Part shown: piece by piece, positions 1 to 4,637 of the stretch | Numbering within the stretch: the stretch's first letter is position 1 | How the letters are laid out: every line of letters starts with the position of its first letter | The notes under the pieces: generated by a model | The model's input: only the letters and a program-made list of their open reading frames with translations | Told to the model about the DNA's origin: nothing | Database searches by the model: none | Translations under genes and position numbers: made by a program | NCBI GenBank assembly: GCA_034659475.1 | Contig: JAYEHK010000042.1 | Coordinates: 1-5,099, forward strand | Origin: JAYEHK01 sp034659475 | Lineage (GTDB): Bacteria > Bacillota > Syntrophomonadia > Syntrophomonadales > Syntrophomonadaceae | Length of the DNA stretch: 5,099 nt | Reading direction: 5' to 3'

Positions 1-66
1 GGCGGGGGCTGGAAACGGGAAGATGACCCGCTTGAGGGGGACACTCACCTGAAAGGGGAGAAATAG
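1..66 (+). CDS. possible C-terminal tail of an unidentified protein
   Basis: Frame 1 is open from the left edge to TAG at 64-66 and gives about 21 residues, rich in Gly, Asp, Glu and Lys and ending in HLKGEK. I do not recognise it. Such a short open frame in a GC-richer patch can occur by chance, and the second forward-strand alternative (frame 3, ending TLT at a TGA) is also open. This stretch could instead be non-coding flank of the transposase downstream. From 67 to 114 I see no gene. Confidence 0.18.
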   Translation, partial: GGGWKREDDPLEGDTHLKGEK

Positions 67-114
67 CATGGCCTCACAAGGTCTGACACTTTACCGCGCC
101 TGCCTTCGACCCTA

Positions 115-162
115 CTTTTTGCTTCCACCACTATTTTTTGTTGCAATGACAAAAAAAGAAGC
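115..162 (+). repeat. hairpin in front of the transposase, probable left end structure
   Basis: GCTTC at 121-125 pairs with GAAGC at 158-162, and inside it TTTTTTGT (134-141) pairs with ACAAAAAA (149-156) around a 7-base loop. The preceding CTTTTTGCTTCC (115-126) is the exact reverse complement of GGAAGCAAAAAG (950-961) just behind the transposase. REP-associated transposases are known to act on single-stranded hairpins near their gene, so these may be element ends. The GAAG at 158-161 is also the only Shine-Dalgarno-like stretch for the start at 171, so the hairpin could mask translation (inference). Confidence 0.45.
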
Positions 163-170
163 ATAATGAA

Positions 171-944
171 ATGGCGCGAAAAGCTAGAGTACAGAGTGAA
201 AGTGGCATTTACCGTGTTGTTTTAAGAGGAATTAAGCGACAGATTATTTTCTATGATGAGGATGATTATCATCGGTTCCTGGAAACCCTGTCACAGAAGA
301 AATCAGAAGAGCAATTTGAGGTATATGGTTATTGCTTAATGAGCAACCATGTTCATCTATTGATAAGAGAAAAGAGCGACAAGATTTCGTGAAATATGAG
401 CAGGATCGGGTCCAGCTACGCATGGTGGTATAATCAAAAATACGATAGAAGCGGCCACGTATTCCAGGGACGATATGGAAGTGAATGCGTGGAAGATGAC
501 GCGTACCTGTTGACAGTGGTTAGATATATCCACAACAATCCGGTTAAAGCAAAAATGGTAAGTGCAGTTGAAGACTACCGCTGGAGTAGTATTCATGACT
601 ATTATAGCAGCAGGGAGAATCCTTCCAGATTGACTGCACCAGAATTTATTCTAGGAATGATTCATGAAAAGAGAGAGGAAGCCATTAAAGGATTTAGAGA
701 GTTTATGCAGGTGGAGAACGAGGACCAGTGTCTGGAAGATCAAATCAAGTTGCATAAAACTGATGGCGAAGTTAAAGATGAGATAGAAGCCATGATGAAT
801 GGTGAGCCCATAGGAAAACTATTGGAATTGGAAAAAACAAAACGGCAGGAAATACTGCGAAAAATCAAAAAGAGTGAAGGTGTAACACAACGTCAAATCG
901 CTCGCGTAACAGGAATCAGCCAGAACATCATATTTAAAGCATGA
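171..944 (+). pseudogene. tnpA: REP-associated Y1 (HUH) transposase, interrupted by one in-frame TGA
   Basis: This is a single-stranded DNA transposase of the REP-associated tyrosine type (RAYT, IS200/IS605-like Y1 superfamily). The N-terminal part (73 residues) starts MARKARVQSESGIY and carries the metal-binding HUH motif as NHVH (His60, His62). The C-terminal part carries GHVFQGRYGSE, the helix RYIHNNPVKA with the presumed nucleophilic Tyr, and YRWSS, and ends in a helix-turn-helix (VTQRQIARVTGIS). Both halves are in the same frame and are separated only by TGA at 390-392. The next ATG (396) has no ribosome binding site, and neither half has both catalytic elements, so the gene is most likely inactive. 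A sequencing error or rare readthrough are alternatives. Total length, about 256 codons, is normal for the family. The start at 171 matches the usual family N terminus. Confidence 0.9.
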
Positions 945-949
945 TAAAA

Positions 950-979
950 GGAAGCAAAAAGAATGTCCCTCTTGCTTCC
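950..979. repeat. hairpin behind the transposase, probable right end structure
   Basis: GGAAGCAA (950-957) and TTGCTTCC (972-979) form a perfect 8-bp stem with a 14-base loop containing AGAATGTCCC. It begins five bases after the transposase stop codon. The stem repeats the GCTTCC/GGAAGC unit found in the hairpin in front of the gene. No T-run follows on the plus strand, so it is a poor terminator and is better read as a transposase-associated end. Confidence 0.45.
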
Positions 980-1042
980 GAAATATCTAAAACAACCATT
1001 TTGATTTCAGGGTTAGTGGTAGAATCGGAATAGAACAGGGAA

Positions 1043-1071
1043 TGTTGCGTATAATGGGAATATGTTACAAT
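1043..1071 (+). promoter_or_regulatory. candidate promoter for hicBA
   Basis: TACAAT at 1066-1071 is preceded by TG at the extended -10 position (1063-1064). A weak -35, TGTTGC at 1043-1048, lies 17 bases upstream. Transcription would start near 1078, directly at the palindrome 1080-1095. TATAAT at 1050-1055 is a better -10 hexamer but lacks a recognisable -35, so it is a competing choice. Confidence 0.35.
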
Positions 1072-1079
1072 ATCATTAA

Positions 1080-1095
1080 GACAATTACGATTGTC
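1080..1095. promoter_or_regulatory. palindrome, possible hicBA operator
   Basis: GACAAT-TACG-ATTGTC is a perfect 6-4-6 inverted repeat. It lies just downstream of the candidate -10 and about 50 bases before hicB, where a repressor would block transcription start. HicB-type antitoxins usually autoregulate, but this HicB has no visible DNA-binding domain, so the binder is unknown. The TTACG core between GACA and TTGTC recurs in the palindrome at 2688-2701. Confidence 0.35.
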
Positions 1096-1145
1096 GTGGG
1101 TGCTGCTGCCCAATATCGGTCAAGGTCAAGAATGGAGGCAGGTTT

Positions 1146-1364
1146 GTGAAAAAACATAATTTTACTGTCTTAATTGAAAAAGATGAGGATGGAATGTTGG
1201 TTGCTTCTGTACCCGTTTTAAAGGGATGCCATAGTCAGGCAAAGACGATGGATGAATTGTTGACAAGAATCAAAGAAGCGATAGAGCTCTGTCTGGAGGT
1301 TGGACAGGAAGAAGTATATATTAATCAATTTGTTGGTGTTCAACAAGTTGAGGTGCAGATATGA
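1146..1364 (+). CDS. hicB: HicB-family antitoxin, short form
   Basis: This is the antitoxin of a type II HicAB module; it binds and blocks the HicA mRNA interferase. The 72 residues match the HicB partial-RNase-H-fold domain: an N-terminal strand (FTVLIEKDEDGMLVASVP), the conserved LKGCHSQAKTMDEL turn, and the helix IKEAIELCLE. It stops after this domain, without the C-terminal ribbon-helix-helix or HTH found in longer HicB proteins. The start is GTG at 1146, chosen because TGGAGG (1133-1138) sits 7 bases upstream and the family N terminus fits. The stop overlaps the hicA start by four bases (ATGA), so the two are translationally coupled. Antitoxin-first order is opposite to E. coli hicAB but known in other HicAB loci. 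Confidence 0.88.
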   Translation: MKKHNFTVLIEKDEDGMLVASVPVLKGCHSQAKTMDELLTRIKEAIELCLEVGQEEVYINQFVGVQQVEVQI

Positions 1365-1591
1365 GTAAGCTTACCATTATCAGTGATAAAGAAATGGTTA
1401 AGATACTTATGTTATTGGGCTTTGTTCTAATTCGACAAAAGGGAAGTCATATATTCTTTGCTCATCCAGACGGAAGAGTTACGGTGGTCCCCTGCCATAA
1501 TGAAGATCTGGGCAGAGGACTTATAAGAAAAATACTTAAGGATGTTGATATTTCTATTCCTGAATATGAACGACTAAGAGAAAAGGTATAA
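1361..1591 (+). CDS. hicA: HicA-family toxin (mRNA interferase)
   Basis: HicA toxins fold like a double-stranded RNA-binding domain and cleave mRNA, arresting growth until neutralised by HicB. The 76-residue protein shows the full family pattern: LLGFVLIRQKGSHIFF with the catalytic His30 in GSH, then HPDGRVTVVPCHNEDL, and the closing helix GLIRKILKDVDIS. Nothing essential is missing and the length is normal, although it has a short N-terminal extension (SKLTIISDKE) before the first helix. The start at 1361 overlaps the hicB stop by ATGA. The toxin therefore looks active and would need the upstream antitoxin. A terminator-like hairpin follows about 40 bases after the stop, so hicBA appears to be a self-contained unit. 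Confidence 0.92.
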   Translation: MSKLTIISDKEMVKILMLLGFVLIRQKGSHIFFAHPDGRVTVVPCHNEDLGRGLIRKILKDVDISIPEYERLREKV

Positions 1592-1628
1592 TCAAACGAC
1601 CGTTTTTCTCTAAACTTAATTAGCTGTG

Positions 1629-1679
1629 GAGCGGTAAAATTACGAGTTATTACATTGCTTGTGTGTTTACCGTTTTTTT
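1629..1679 (+). terminator. probable terminator of hicBA
   Basis: CGGTAAA (1632-1638) pairs with TTTACCG (1666-1672), extendable by weak pairs outward, and is followed at once by seven Ts (1673-1679). The 27-base loop is long for an intrinsic terminator, which lowers confidence. Its position right after hicA fits. Confidence 0.5.
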
Positions 1680-1687
1680 ATGGTTAA

Positions 1688-1735
1688 AATGAGGTCTGGC
1701 AGACCATAGAAAACAGCTGGACAAAAGGAGAATAA
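1688..1735 (+). pseudogene. C-terminal peptide remnant (VW..IE.SW.KG pattern)
   Basis: After a TAA at 1685-1687 the frame reads NEVWQTIENSWTKGE and stops at TAA 1733-1735. The same pattern, VWKGIERSWDKG, recurs in the small ORF at 2398-2499, and the two DNA stretches align base for base with one gap. This suggests the tail of a real protein whose body has been deleted here. The last codons overlap the AAAAGGAG ribosome binding site of the next start (1739), as in a compact operon. I do not recognise the family. A small GGTCT/AGACC hairpin (1693-1705) lies inside it. Confidence 0.35.
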
Positions 1736-1738
1736 ACC

Positions 1739-1782
1739 ATGGTGTGTATGAACGAAACTTTTTTAAGTTGTTTGTCTGAAGA
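1739..1782 (+). CDS. N terminus of an unidentified protein, cut by the assembly gap
   Basis: ATG at 1739 has a good ribosome binding site, AAGGAG at 1725-1730, with an 8-base spacer. Fourteen residues are readable (MVCMNETFLSCLSE) before the run of Ns. A second ATG (1748) also fits as start. Too little is visible to name a family. Only the strength of the ribosome binding site argues that it is a gene. Confidence 0.45.
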
Positions 1783-1882
1783 NNNNNNNNNNNNNNNNNN
1801 NNNNNNNNNNNNNNNNNNNNNNNNNNNNNNNNNNNNNNNNNNNNNNNNNNNNNNNNNNNNNNNNNNNNNNNNNNNNNNNNNN
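1783..1882. other. assembly gap of 100 Ns
   Basis: Exactly 100 Ns, the length conventionally used when the real gap size is unknown. Nothing can be said about reading frame across it, and the flanks may be much farther apart than drawn. Confidence 0.97.
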
Positions 1883-1969
1883 AAAAGTTCGTTGGTTCCT
1901 GTTCAGGGACTAATGGCAGCAGTAGAAGTAATAACTGAATTACCTATTAGGCCATTAAGGATAAGTTAA
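1883..1969 (+). CDS. possible C-terminal tail of an unidentified protein
   Basis: After the gap one frame stays open for 28 codons to TAA (1967-1969), with VQGLMAAVEVITELPIRPL in it. The other two forward frames stop within about 30 and 55 bases. The composition is protein-like but unrecognised. It happens to be in the frame of the ATG at 1739 if the gap were exactly 100 bases, which is not evidence that they belong together. Confidence 0.3.
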   Translation, partial: KSSLVPVQGLMAAVEVITELPIRPLRIS

Positions 1970-1982
1970 CATTAATATGTCT

Positions 1983-2099
1983 TTAGCTTTTATGACCCAC
2001 CTTCTCAAAGGCCGGCAGTCCGCTCTGAATGTCTACTTCCACCTTCACGGGAACCGCGTCAATTCCGGTAAGAACTAATGTATTGGTAATGGCAAGCAT
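1983..2099 (-). pseudogene. comM: comM/yifB N-terminal fragment, copy 1
   Basis: ComM (YifB, Mg-chelatase-like AAA+ protein) is a helicase-like protein of about 500 residues involved in integrating incoming DNA during transformation in some bacteria. Reading leftward from ATG at 2099, the 38 codons begin MLAITNTLVLTGIDAVPVKV and continue VEVDIQSGLPAFEKVG, which matches the ComM N terminus (family form: TGI-D-x-x-P-V-x-VEVDI-x-x-GLPAF-x-x-VG). It stops at TAA three codons after VG, so the rest of the gene, including the AAA+ domain, is absent. A weak AGGA lies upstream of the start. A second copy is found at 4857-4976; about 84% of bases agree over 34 codons, with most differing codons synonymous. 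Short length and missing domains make it non-functional as ComM. Confidence 0.7.
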
Positions 2100-2272
2100 G
2101 GTATTTCCTGCTTTCTTCTCTTTAGGGTAAGATTTCTATTTGATTTTGTGAAATCCTGCATTTTTAAACAAAAATAGTTAGAAGCGGTCTGCTGTTTTTA
2201 TAGTAACAGTCCTTGTTTAACCCATGAACCCGATGCTTTAGACACAGAAACTACTTGGTTGAATACAATGCC
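2100..2272. other. gene-free stretch
   Basis: Together with the neighbouring fragments this makes up a roughly 640-base gene-poor region (2100-2737). In this part I see only the A/T-rich upstream side of the comM fragment and a weak inverted repeat, TTAAACA (2164-2170) with TGTTTAA (2214-2220). I find no promoter or conserved RNA that I can name. Confidence 0.5.
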
Positions 2273-2362
2273 ATGTCCAATGCTTTTGAAAATGCCACTA
2301 AGGTGGAGGCTGACATAATCGAAAATGGCGATCAAAAAAGGAAGTGGCTTAAACCGGGGTAA
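2273..2362 (+). pseudogene. short coding-like remnant, unidentified
   Basis: The frame is open from a TGA near 2226 to TAA at 2360-2362. From ATG 2273 it gives 29 residues with a protein-like composition (MSNAFENATKVEADIIENGD, ending WLKPG). No ribosome binding site precedes the ATG and no family is recognised. It may be the tail of a lost gene. Confidence 0.2.
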
Positions 2363-2397
2363 TACCATGTAATTTAATACTGAATAAAGATGCTGTA

Positions 2398-2499
2398 ATG
2401 GGCGTTAAAAAGCTATTTGCACCAGTTGCTGTCTGGAAGGGTATAGAAAGGAGCTGGGACAAAGGGACTATAAATCACGGAATAGCAACCATATTGTAA
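2398..2499 (+). CDS. small ORF or remnant with the VW..IE.SW.KG pattern
   Basis: Thirty-three codons from ATG 2398 to TAA 2497-2499 read MGVKKLFAPVAVWKGIERSW and continue for 13 more residues. Two parts have relatives in this window. The first 32 bases (from 2397) match 4817-4848 with 5 differences. VWKGIERSWDKG matches the peptide tail VWQTIENSWTKG at 1694-1729. No good ribosome binding site lies upstream (only TGCTGTA), so it is probably a remnant rather than an expressed gene. Shared sequence at both ends argues that it descends from a real coding family that I cannot name. Confidence 0.3.
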   Translation: MGVKKLFAPVAVWKGIERSWDKGTINHGIATIL

Positions 2500-2685
2500 T
2501 TCCAGAACGGTGGAGAAAACTAACACGTCAGATGGAAAGGGTTTAATTTTGAAAGCGAAAATATTAAAAACACAAAGGAGGTAAACTCAGTAGCAAACCT
2601 ATGACGCTCATATTAATGGATTACAACACGCTAGTTGGGCTACAGCCTGCTTTTAGCTTAACTGGCACCTGGGGAAATAATTAAT
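2500..2685 (+). other. gene-poor stretch with an isolated ribosome binding site
   Basis: AAAGGAGG at 2574-2581 is a near-perfect Shine-Dalgarno sequence, but no start codon lies at the right distance behind it; TAG comes 10 bases later. The next ATG (2601) is 19 bases away and opens 27 codons (MTLILMDYNTLVGLQPAF onward) to TAA at 2682-2684. The frame before it ends in an ATGA overlap with that ATG. This resembles a gene start whose first codons were lost, but neither peptide is recognised. Confidence 0.25.
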
Positions 2686-2725
2686 ATGACATTACGTTGT
2701 CATGTTTTTGGGGTAAAATAATTAT
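2686..2725 (+). promoter_or_regulatory. candidate promoter with palindromic operator for the regulator/GyrI-like pair
   Basis: ATGACA (2686-2691) and TGTCAT (2698-2703) form an inverted repeat around TTACGT. Its right arm overlaps TTGTCA (2697-2702), a good -35 hexamer. The -10 region is A/T-rich but ambiguous (AATTAT at 2720-2725, 17-base spacing). A repressor bound at the palindrome would cover the -35. The start codon at 2738 lies only about a dozen bases beyond, so the message would have a very short leader. Confidence 0.35.
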
Positions 2726-2737
2726 GGGTGATGGATT

Positions 2738-2953
2738 GTGCAGATTAATAGACTTTTCGAAATCGTATATATTTTACTTGATAAAAAGATGGTAACCGCC
2801 AGAGAATTATCTGAGCATTTGGAAGTTTCACAGCGGACTATTTATCGTGATATCGATACACTTTCAGCTGCAGGAATACCGATTTACACAAATAAGGGTA
2901 AAGGTGGCGGTATCAGTCTGAGCTTTGAATTAAGGGAGGTTTGTAATGGATAA
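2738..2953 (+). CDS. truncated YafY/WYL-type regulator, DNA-binding domain only
   Basis: The first 60 residues are the winged helix-turn-helix of YafY/YobV-type (DeoR-like, HTH_11) regulators: MQINRLFEIVYILLDKKMVT, then ARELSEHLEVSQRTIYRDID (recognition helix around SQRTIYRD), then the wing TLSAAGIPIYTNKGKGGGI. Full-length relatives continue into a WYL sensor domain and reach about 300 residues. Here the frame leaves the family after GISL, adds ten unrelated residues and stops at 2951-2953. The start is GTG 2738, because TGA lies in frame at 2729 and the family begins with MQINRL; the ribosome binding site is poor (GGGTGATGG). The final eight bases overlap the next gene. It may be a deletion remnant, or a functional mini-regulator without a ligand domain. 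Confidence 0.8.
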   Translation: MQINRLFEIVYILLDKKMVTARELSEHLEVSQRTIYRDIDTLSAAGIPIYTNKGKGGGISLSFELREVCNG

Positions 2954-3560
2954 AGTAGATTACAAAAAGGATTTTAAAGACTTATATCTGCCCAAGAAAA
3001 CCCCGGTTATCGTTACTGTGCCCGCTATAGATTTTATTATGATAGAAGGTACAGGCGATCCCAATAACGAAGAATTTGCTCTTGCCATTGCCGCGCTTTA
3101 CAGTTTGAGTTATGCGGTGAAGATGTCCTATAAAAGTGATCATGTTCCAAATGGTTATTACGATTACACTGTATTTCCACTGGAAGGTGAATGGGATTTA
3201 GTCGACAAGACCTTGCTTGCTACGGATAAAAATAACTATAAATACAAGATCATGATTCGTCAGCCAGATTTTTTGACTGCTGATTTATTTGAACAATTTA
3301 TCTCTGAAACAAAAAAGAAAAAGCCGAATATTTATCTTGATAAAGTAGAGTATGGCACAGTGTCGGAGGGCTTATGCTGCCAAATGCTTCATTTGGGAAG
3401 CTATGACAGCGAACCAGCAAGCTTCGCAATCATGGATCAGTTTTGCAAGGAGAATGGGTATCGGAGAAGCTCACCTAAACATCGGGAAATATATCTTTCA
3501 GACTCTCGCAAGACCGAACAGAAAAAGCTAAAAACAGTATTGCGGGTTCAGGTTCAGTAA
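2946..3560 (+). CDS. GyrI-like small-molecule-binding protein (COG4832 type)
   Basis: This is a stand-alone GyrI-like protein of normal length (204 residues), cytoplasmic, with no signal peptide. Features seen: the N-terminal KKDFKDLYLPKKTPVIVTVP and MIEGTGDPN block typical of this group, the turn FPLEGEW (Trp83), the MLHLGSYDSEP segment (family form H-x-G-x-YD-x-EP) and HREIYLSD near the C terminus, whose Glu181 corresponds to the conserved acidic residue of the pocket. Members of this group have been reported to hydrolyse cyclopropane-containing toxins; other GyrI-like domains only bind ligands, so the substrate here is open. AGGGAGG (2933-2939) sits 6 bases before the ATG. The gene overlaps the HTH-only regulator by eight bases, so they are very likely one transcript and the regulator may control this gene. 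Confidence 0.9.
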   Translation: MDKVDYKKDFKDLYLPKKTPVIVTVPAIDFIMIEGTGDPNNEEFALAIAALYSLSYAVKMSYKSDHVPNGYYDYTVFPLEGEWDLVDKTLLATDKNNYKYKIMIRQPDFLTADLFEQFISETKKKKPNIYLDKVEYGTVSEGLCCQMLHLGSYDSEPASFAIMDQFCKENGYRRSSPKHREIYLSDSRKTEQKKLKTVLRVQVQ

Positions 3561-3561
3561 T

Positions 3562-3648
3562 GCAAAGGAAAGTTCCAACTGGCAGATCAGAGGTATTACC
3601 TGCAAGACATTCGTAAATCCGGAAGAGGAAGAGTATAAACAGAAGTAA
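3562..3648 (+). pseudogene. coding-like tail remnant, unidentified
   Basis: Behind the GyrI-like gene another forward frame is open from 3532 to TAA 3646-3648, and beyond the GyrI stop it reads AKESSNWQIRGITCKTFVNP, then EEEEYKQK. This looks like the end of a soluble protein, but there is no start codon with a ribosome binding site and no family is recognised. It is probably a gene end left by a deletion. Confidence 0.25.
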
Positions 3649-3681
3649 CAATGGAGGGCGTAAATGGATAACGATATCGGC

Positions 3682-3725
3682 GAAATCAATAAAACCCGGG
3701 TGGCATAAATGCTTATGTCACCCGG
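3682..3725 (-). terminator. strong hairpin, terminator of the minus-strand gene
   Basis: Bases 3696-3708 and 3713-3725 form a 13-bp stem (CCGGGTG, then a G-T pair, then CATAA) closed by the tetraloop ATGC. Read on the minus strand, the stem is followed by one G and then TTTTATTGATTT, the form of an intrinsic terminator. It begins 26 bases beyond the stop of the minus-strand pseudogene (3752), so it probably served that gene. On the plus strand only a weak T-poor tail follows. Confidence 0.65.
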
Positions 3726-3751
3726 TTAACTGCTTATTATGGTCTTAACAT

Positions 3752-4111
3752 CTATTGAAAACAGGGTTTCAGGATGCTTCTGATGGTATCATCGGGAAGC
3801 GGATAGACCAATGCAGAGGGATCGAGTTTGACTGCCCAGAACATCATTTCCATTCCCTGTTCATCCAGTTCGACATCGAAGTGCGGTTTAAAATGACCTC
3901 ATTTCTATTTGTTTAACCCGATGAAGTTGTAAACAAAACTATCATTGGCAACAGGCGTTAGATCCTGACCGATATGTTTGACTTCACTGTAGGCCATCAG
4001 GGCATGGTGAAATTTTTGGCTGGGGTATGTCAGCGGAAAGTTTTTTTGACAACGGTGATCATCTAAGTTAATTTTGATTTAGGCTGTAAAGCATGACGAA
4101 AAAGTCACCAT
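3752..4111 (-). pseudogene. unidentified gene of about 119 codons with three in-frame stops
   Basis: Reading leftward from ATG 4111 (AGGA five to eight bases upstream), one frame runs 119 codons to TAG at 3752-3754. It is broken by TAA (4079-4081), TAG (3905-3907) and TGA (3899-3901). Between the stops it is clearly protein-like: FPLTYPSQKFHHALMAYSEV, then HIGQDLTPVANDSFVYNFIG, then FDVELDEQGMEMMFWAVKLD and ALVYPLPDDTIRSILKPCFQ. The frame is kept throughout, so decay was by base substitution rather than by insertion or deletion. A terminator lies directly behind it. I do not recognise the family; it seems to have been a small soluble, acidic protein. A TATAAT at 4163-4168 (minus) could be its old -10. 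It is convergent with the GyrI-like gene. Confidence 0.6.
4046..4074 (+). promoter_or_regulatory. weak candidate promoter for the MNT module
   Basis: TTGACA (4046-4051) is a consensus -35, and TAATTT (4069-4074) lies 17 bases downstream as a poor -10. It points at the HEPN fragment and MNT gene, and sits inside the decayed minus-strand gene. The poor -10 keeps confidence low. Confidence 0.25.
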
Positions 4112-4137
4112 TATTTTCCTGGGGGTTTGGCAATTAA

Positions 4138-4191
4138 ATGGAAACAAAGGATGAAATAGTTTATTATAGATTGCAGAAGCATAGAAGGTGA
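4138..4191 (+). pseudogene. HEPN-like N-terminal fragment
   Basis: Seventeen codons read METKDEIVYYRLQKHRR and stop at TGA 4189-4191. HEPN-domain proteins paired with MNT nucleotidyltransferases commonly begin with a helix of the form D/E-E-I-x-x-YRL-x-K-A/S, and this peptide fits up to RLQK and then breaks off. The remaining roughly 100 residues, including the R-x4-6-H RNase motif, are missing. It lies 12 bases before the MNT start, so I infer that a HEPN partner was deleted. The match is short, so a chance resemblance is possible. Confidence 0.4.
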
Positions 4192-4203
4192 GGTGCTGCT
4201 TAA

Positions 4204-4551
4204 ATGATTGAGGAAATCCGCAAAAATCACTTGGTAATAGAGCAAAAGAAAAAGCAAAATATAGAAGTTAGGAGAAATACAGCATTAAAAGCAGCTGAAG
4301 ATATCGCAAAGATGTTAAAGGAGAAATATTGCGTATTAAGCGTAGTTCTGTATGGTTCTTTGGTGGGTGGTAAGTTTGATTCTTATTCAGATATTGACCT
4401 TTATGTTGAGGGCCTTGGCGAAGATTATTTTACAGCACTCCATGAAGCGCAGATGATCGCAGGTGATATTGAAGTGAGTATCGCTTGTAGCACCGATGTT
4501 TTGGAGAGTTTACGTGAAAACATACAACAGAACGGGGTGAAGCTTGGATGA
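4204..4551 (+). CDS. MNT-type nucleotidyltransferase (antitoxin-like)
   Basis: This is a minimal nucleotidyltransferase of the DNA polymerase beta superfamily. In HEPN/MNT modules the MNT protein neutralises the HEPN RNase, in some systems by adding AMP to it. The 115 residues have an N-terminal basic helix (residues 1-40), the signature LYGSLVGGKFDSYSDIDLYV with Gly51-Ser52 and the metal-binding Asp63 and Asp65, and DIEVSIA with Glu90 as the probable third carboxylate. Catalytic residues are thus intact. GTGAGGTG (4188-4195) lies 8 bases before the ATG. The stop overlaps ATG 4548 as ATGA, the arrangement of a coupled partner gene, but that frame is only 16 codons long. No complete HEPN toxin is left in the window, so this appears to be an orphan antitoxin. 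Confidence 0.88.
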   Translation: MIEEIRKNHLVIEQKKKQNIEVRRNTALKAAEDIAKMLKEKYCVLSVVLYGSLVGGKFDSYSDIDLYVEGLGEDYFTALHEAQMIAGDIEVSIACSTDVLESLRENIQQNGVKLG

Positions 4552-4598
4552 ATAAAAGTGAGTACAGTTATGGGGAGAATAACTGGGGCCAAAAATAG
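4548..4598 (+). pseudogene. start of a coupled partner gene, truncated
   Basis: ATG 4548 overlaps the MNT stop as ATGA, a typical coupling between MNT and a partner. The frame gives only MNKSEYSYGENNWGQK and stops at TAG 4596-4598. I do not recognise it. It may be the first codons of a lost partner, or simply a chance ATG; the terminator comes 40 bases later. Confidence 0.25.
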
Positions 4599-4637
4599 AA
4601 CTCCTAATAACACCAGACCTTCTTTTTAAGCGATATT

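Noticed and set aside
357..596. Minus-strand open frame of 79 codons
   Set aside because: It lies antisense to the well-supported transposase halves, has no ribosome binding site and no recognisable family.
1739..1969. One 76-codon gene read straight through the Ns
   Set aside because: The 100 Ns are a placeholder length, so the frame across the gap is arbitrary. The two ends are annotated separately.
2164..2220. Inverted repeat TTAAACA/TGTTTAA as a terminator or operator
   Set aside because: Seven A/T-rich pairs over a 43-base loop are expected by chance in DNA of this composition.
3664..3708. 14-codon ORF MDNDIGEINKTRVA with GGAGGG upstream
   Set aside because: The ribosome binding site is good, but the ORF is very short, unrecognised, and its last codons lie in the terminator hairpin stem.
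390..3907. Stop-codon reassignment or selenocysteine at the in-frame TGA codons
   Set aside because: TAA and TAG also occur in frame in the minus-strand pseudogene, no SECIS-like context was recognised, and intact genes here end normally with TGA, TAA or TAG. Decay explains the stops better.
4425..4613. Minus-strand open frame of 62 codons
   Set aside because: It is the shadow of the MNT gene, whose catalytic motif and ribosome binding site are clear on the plus strand.
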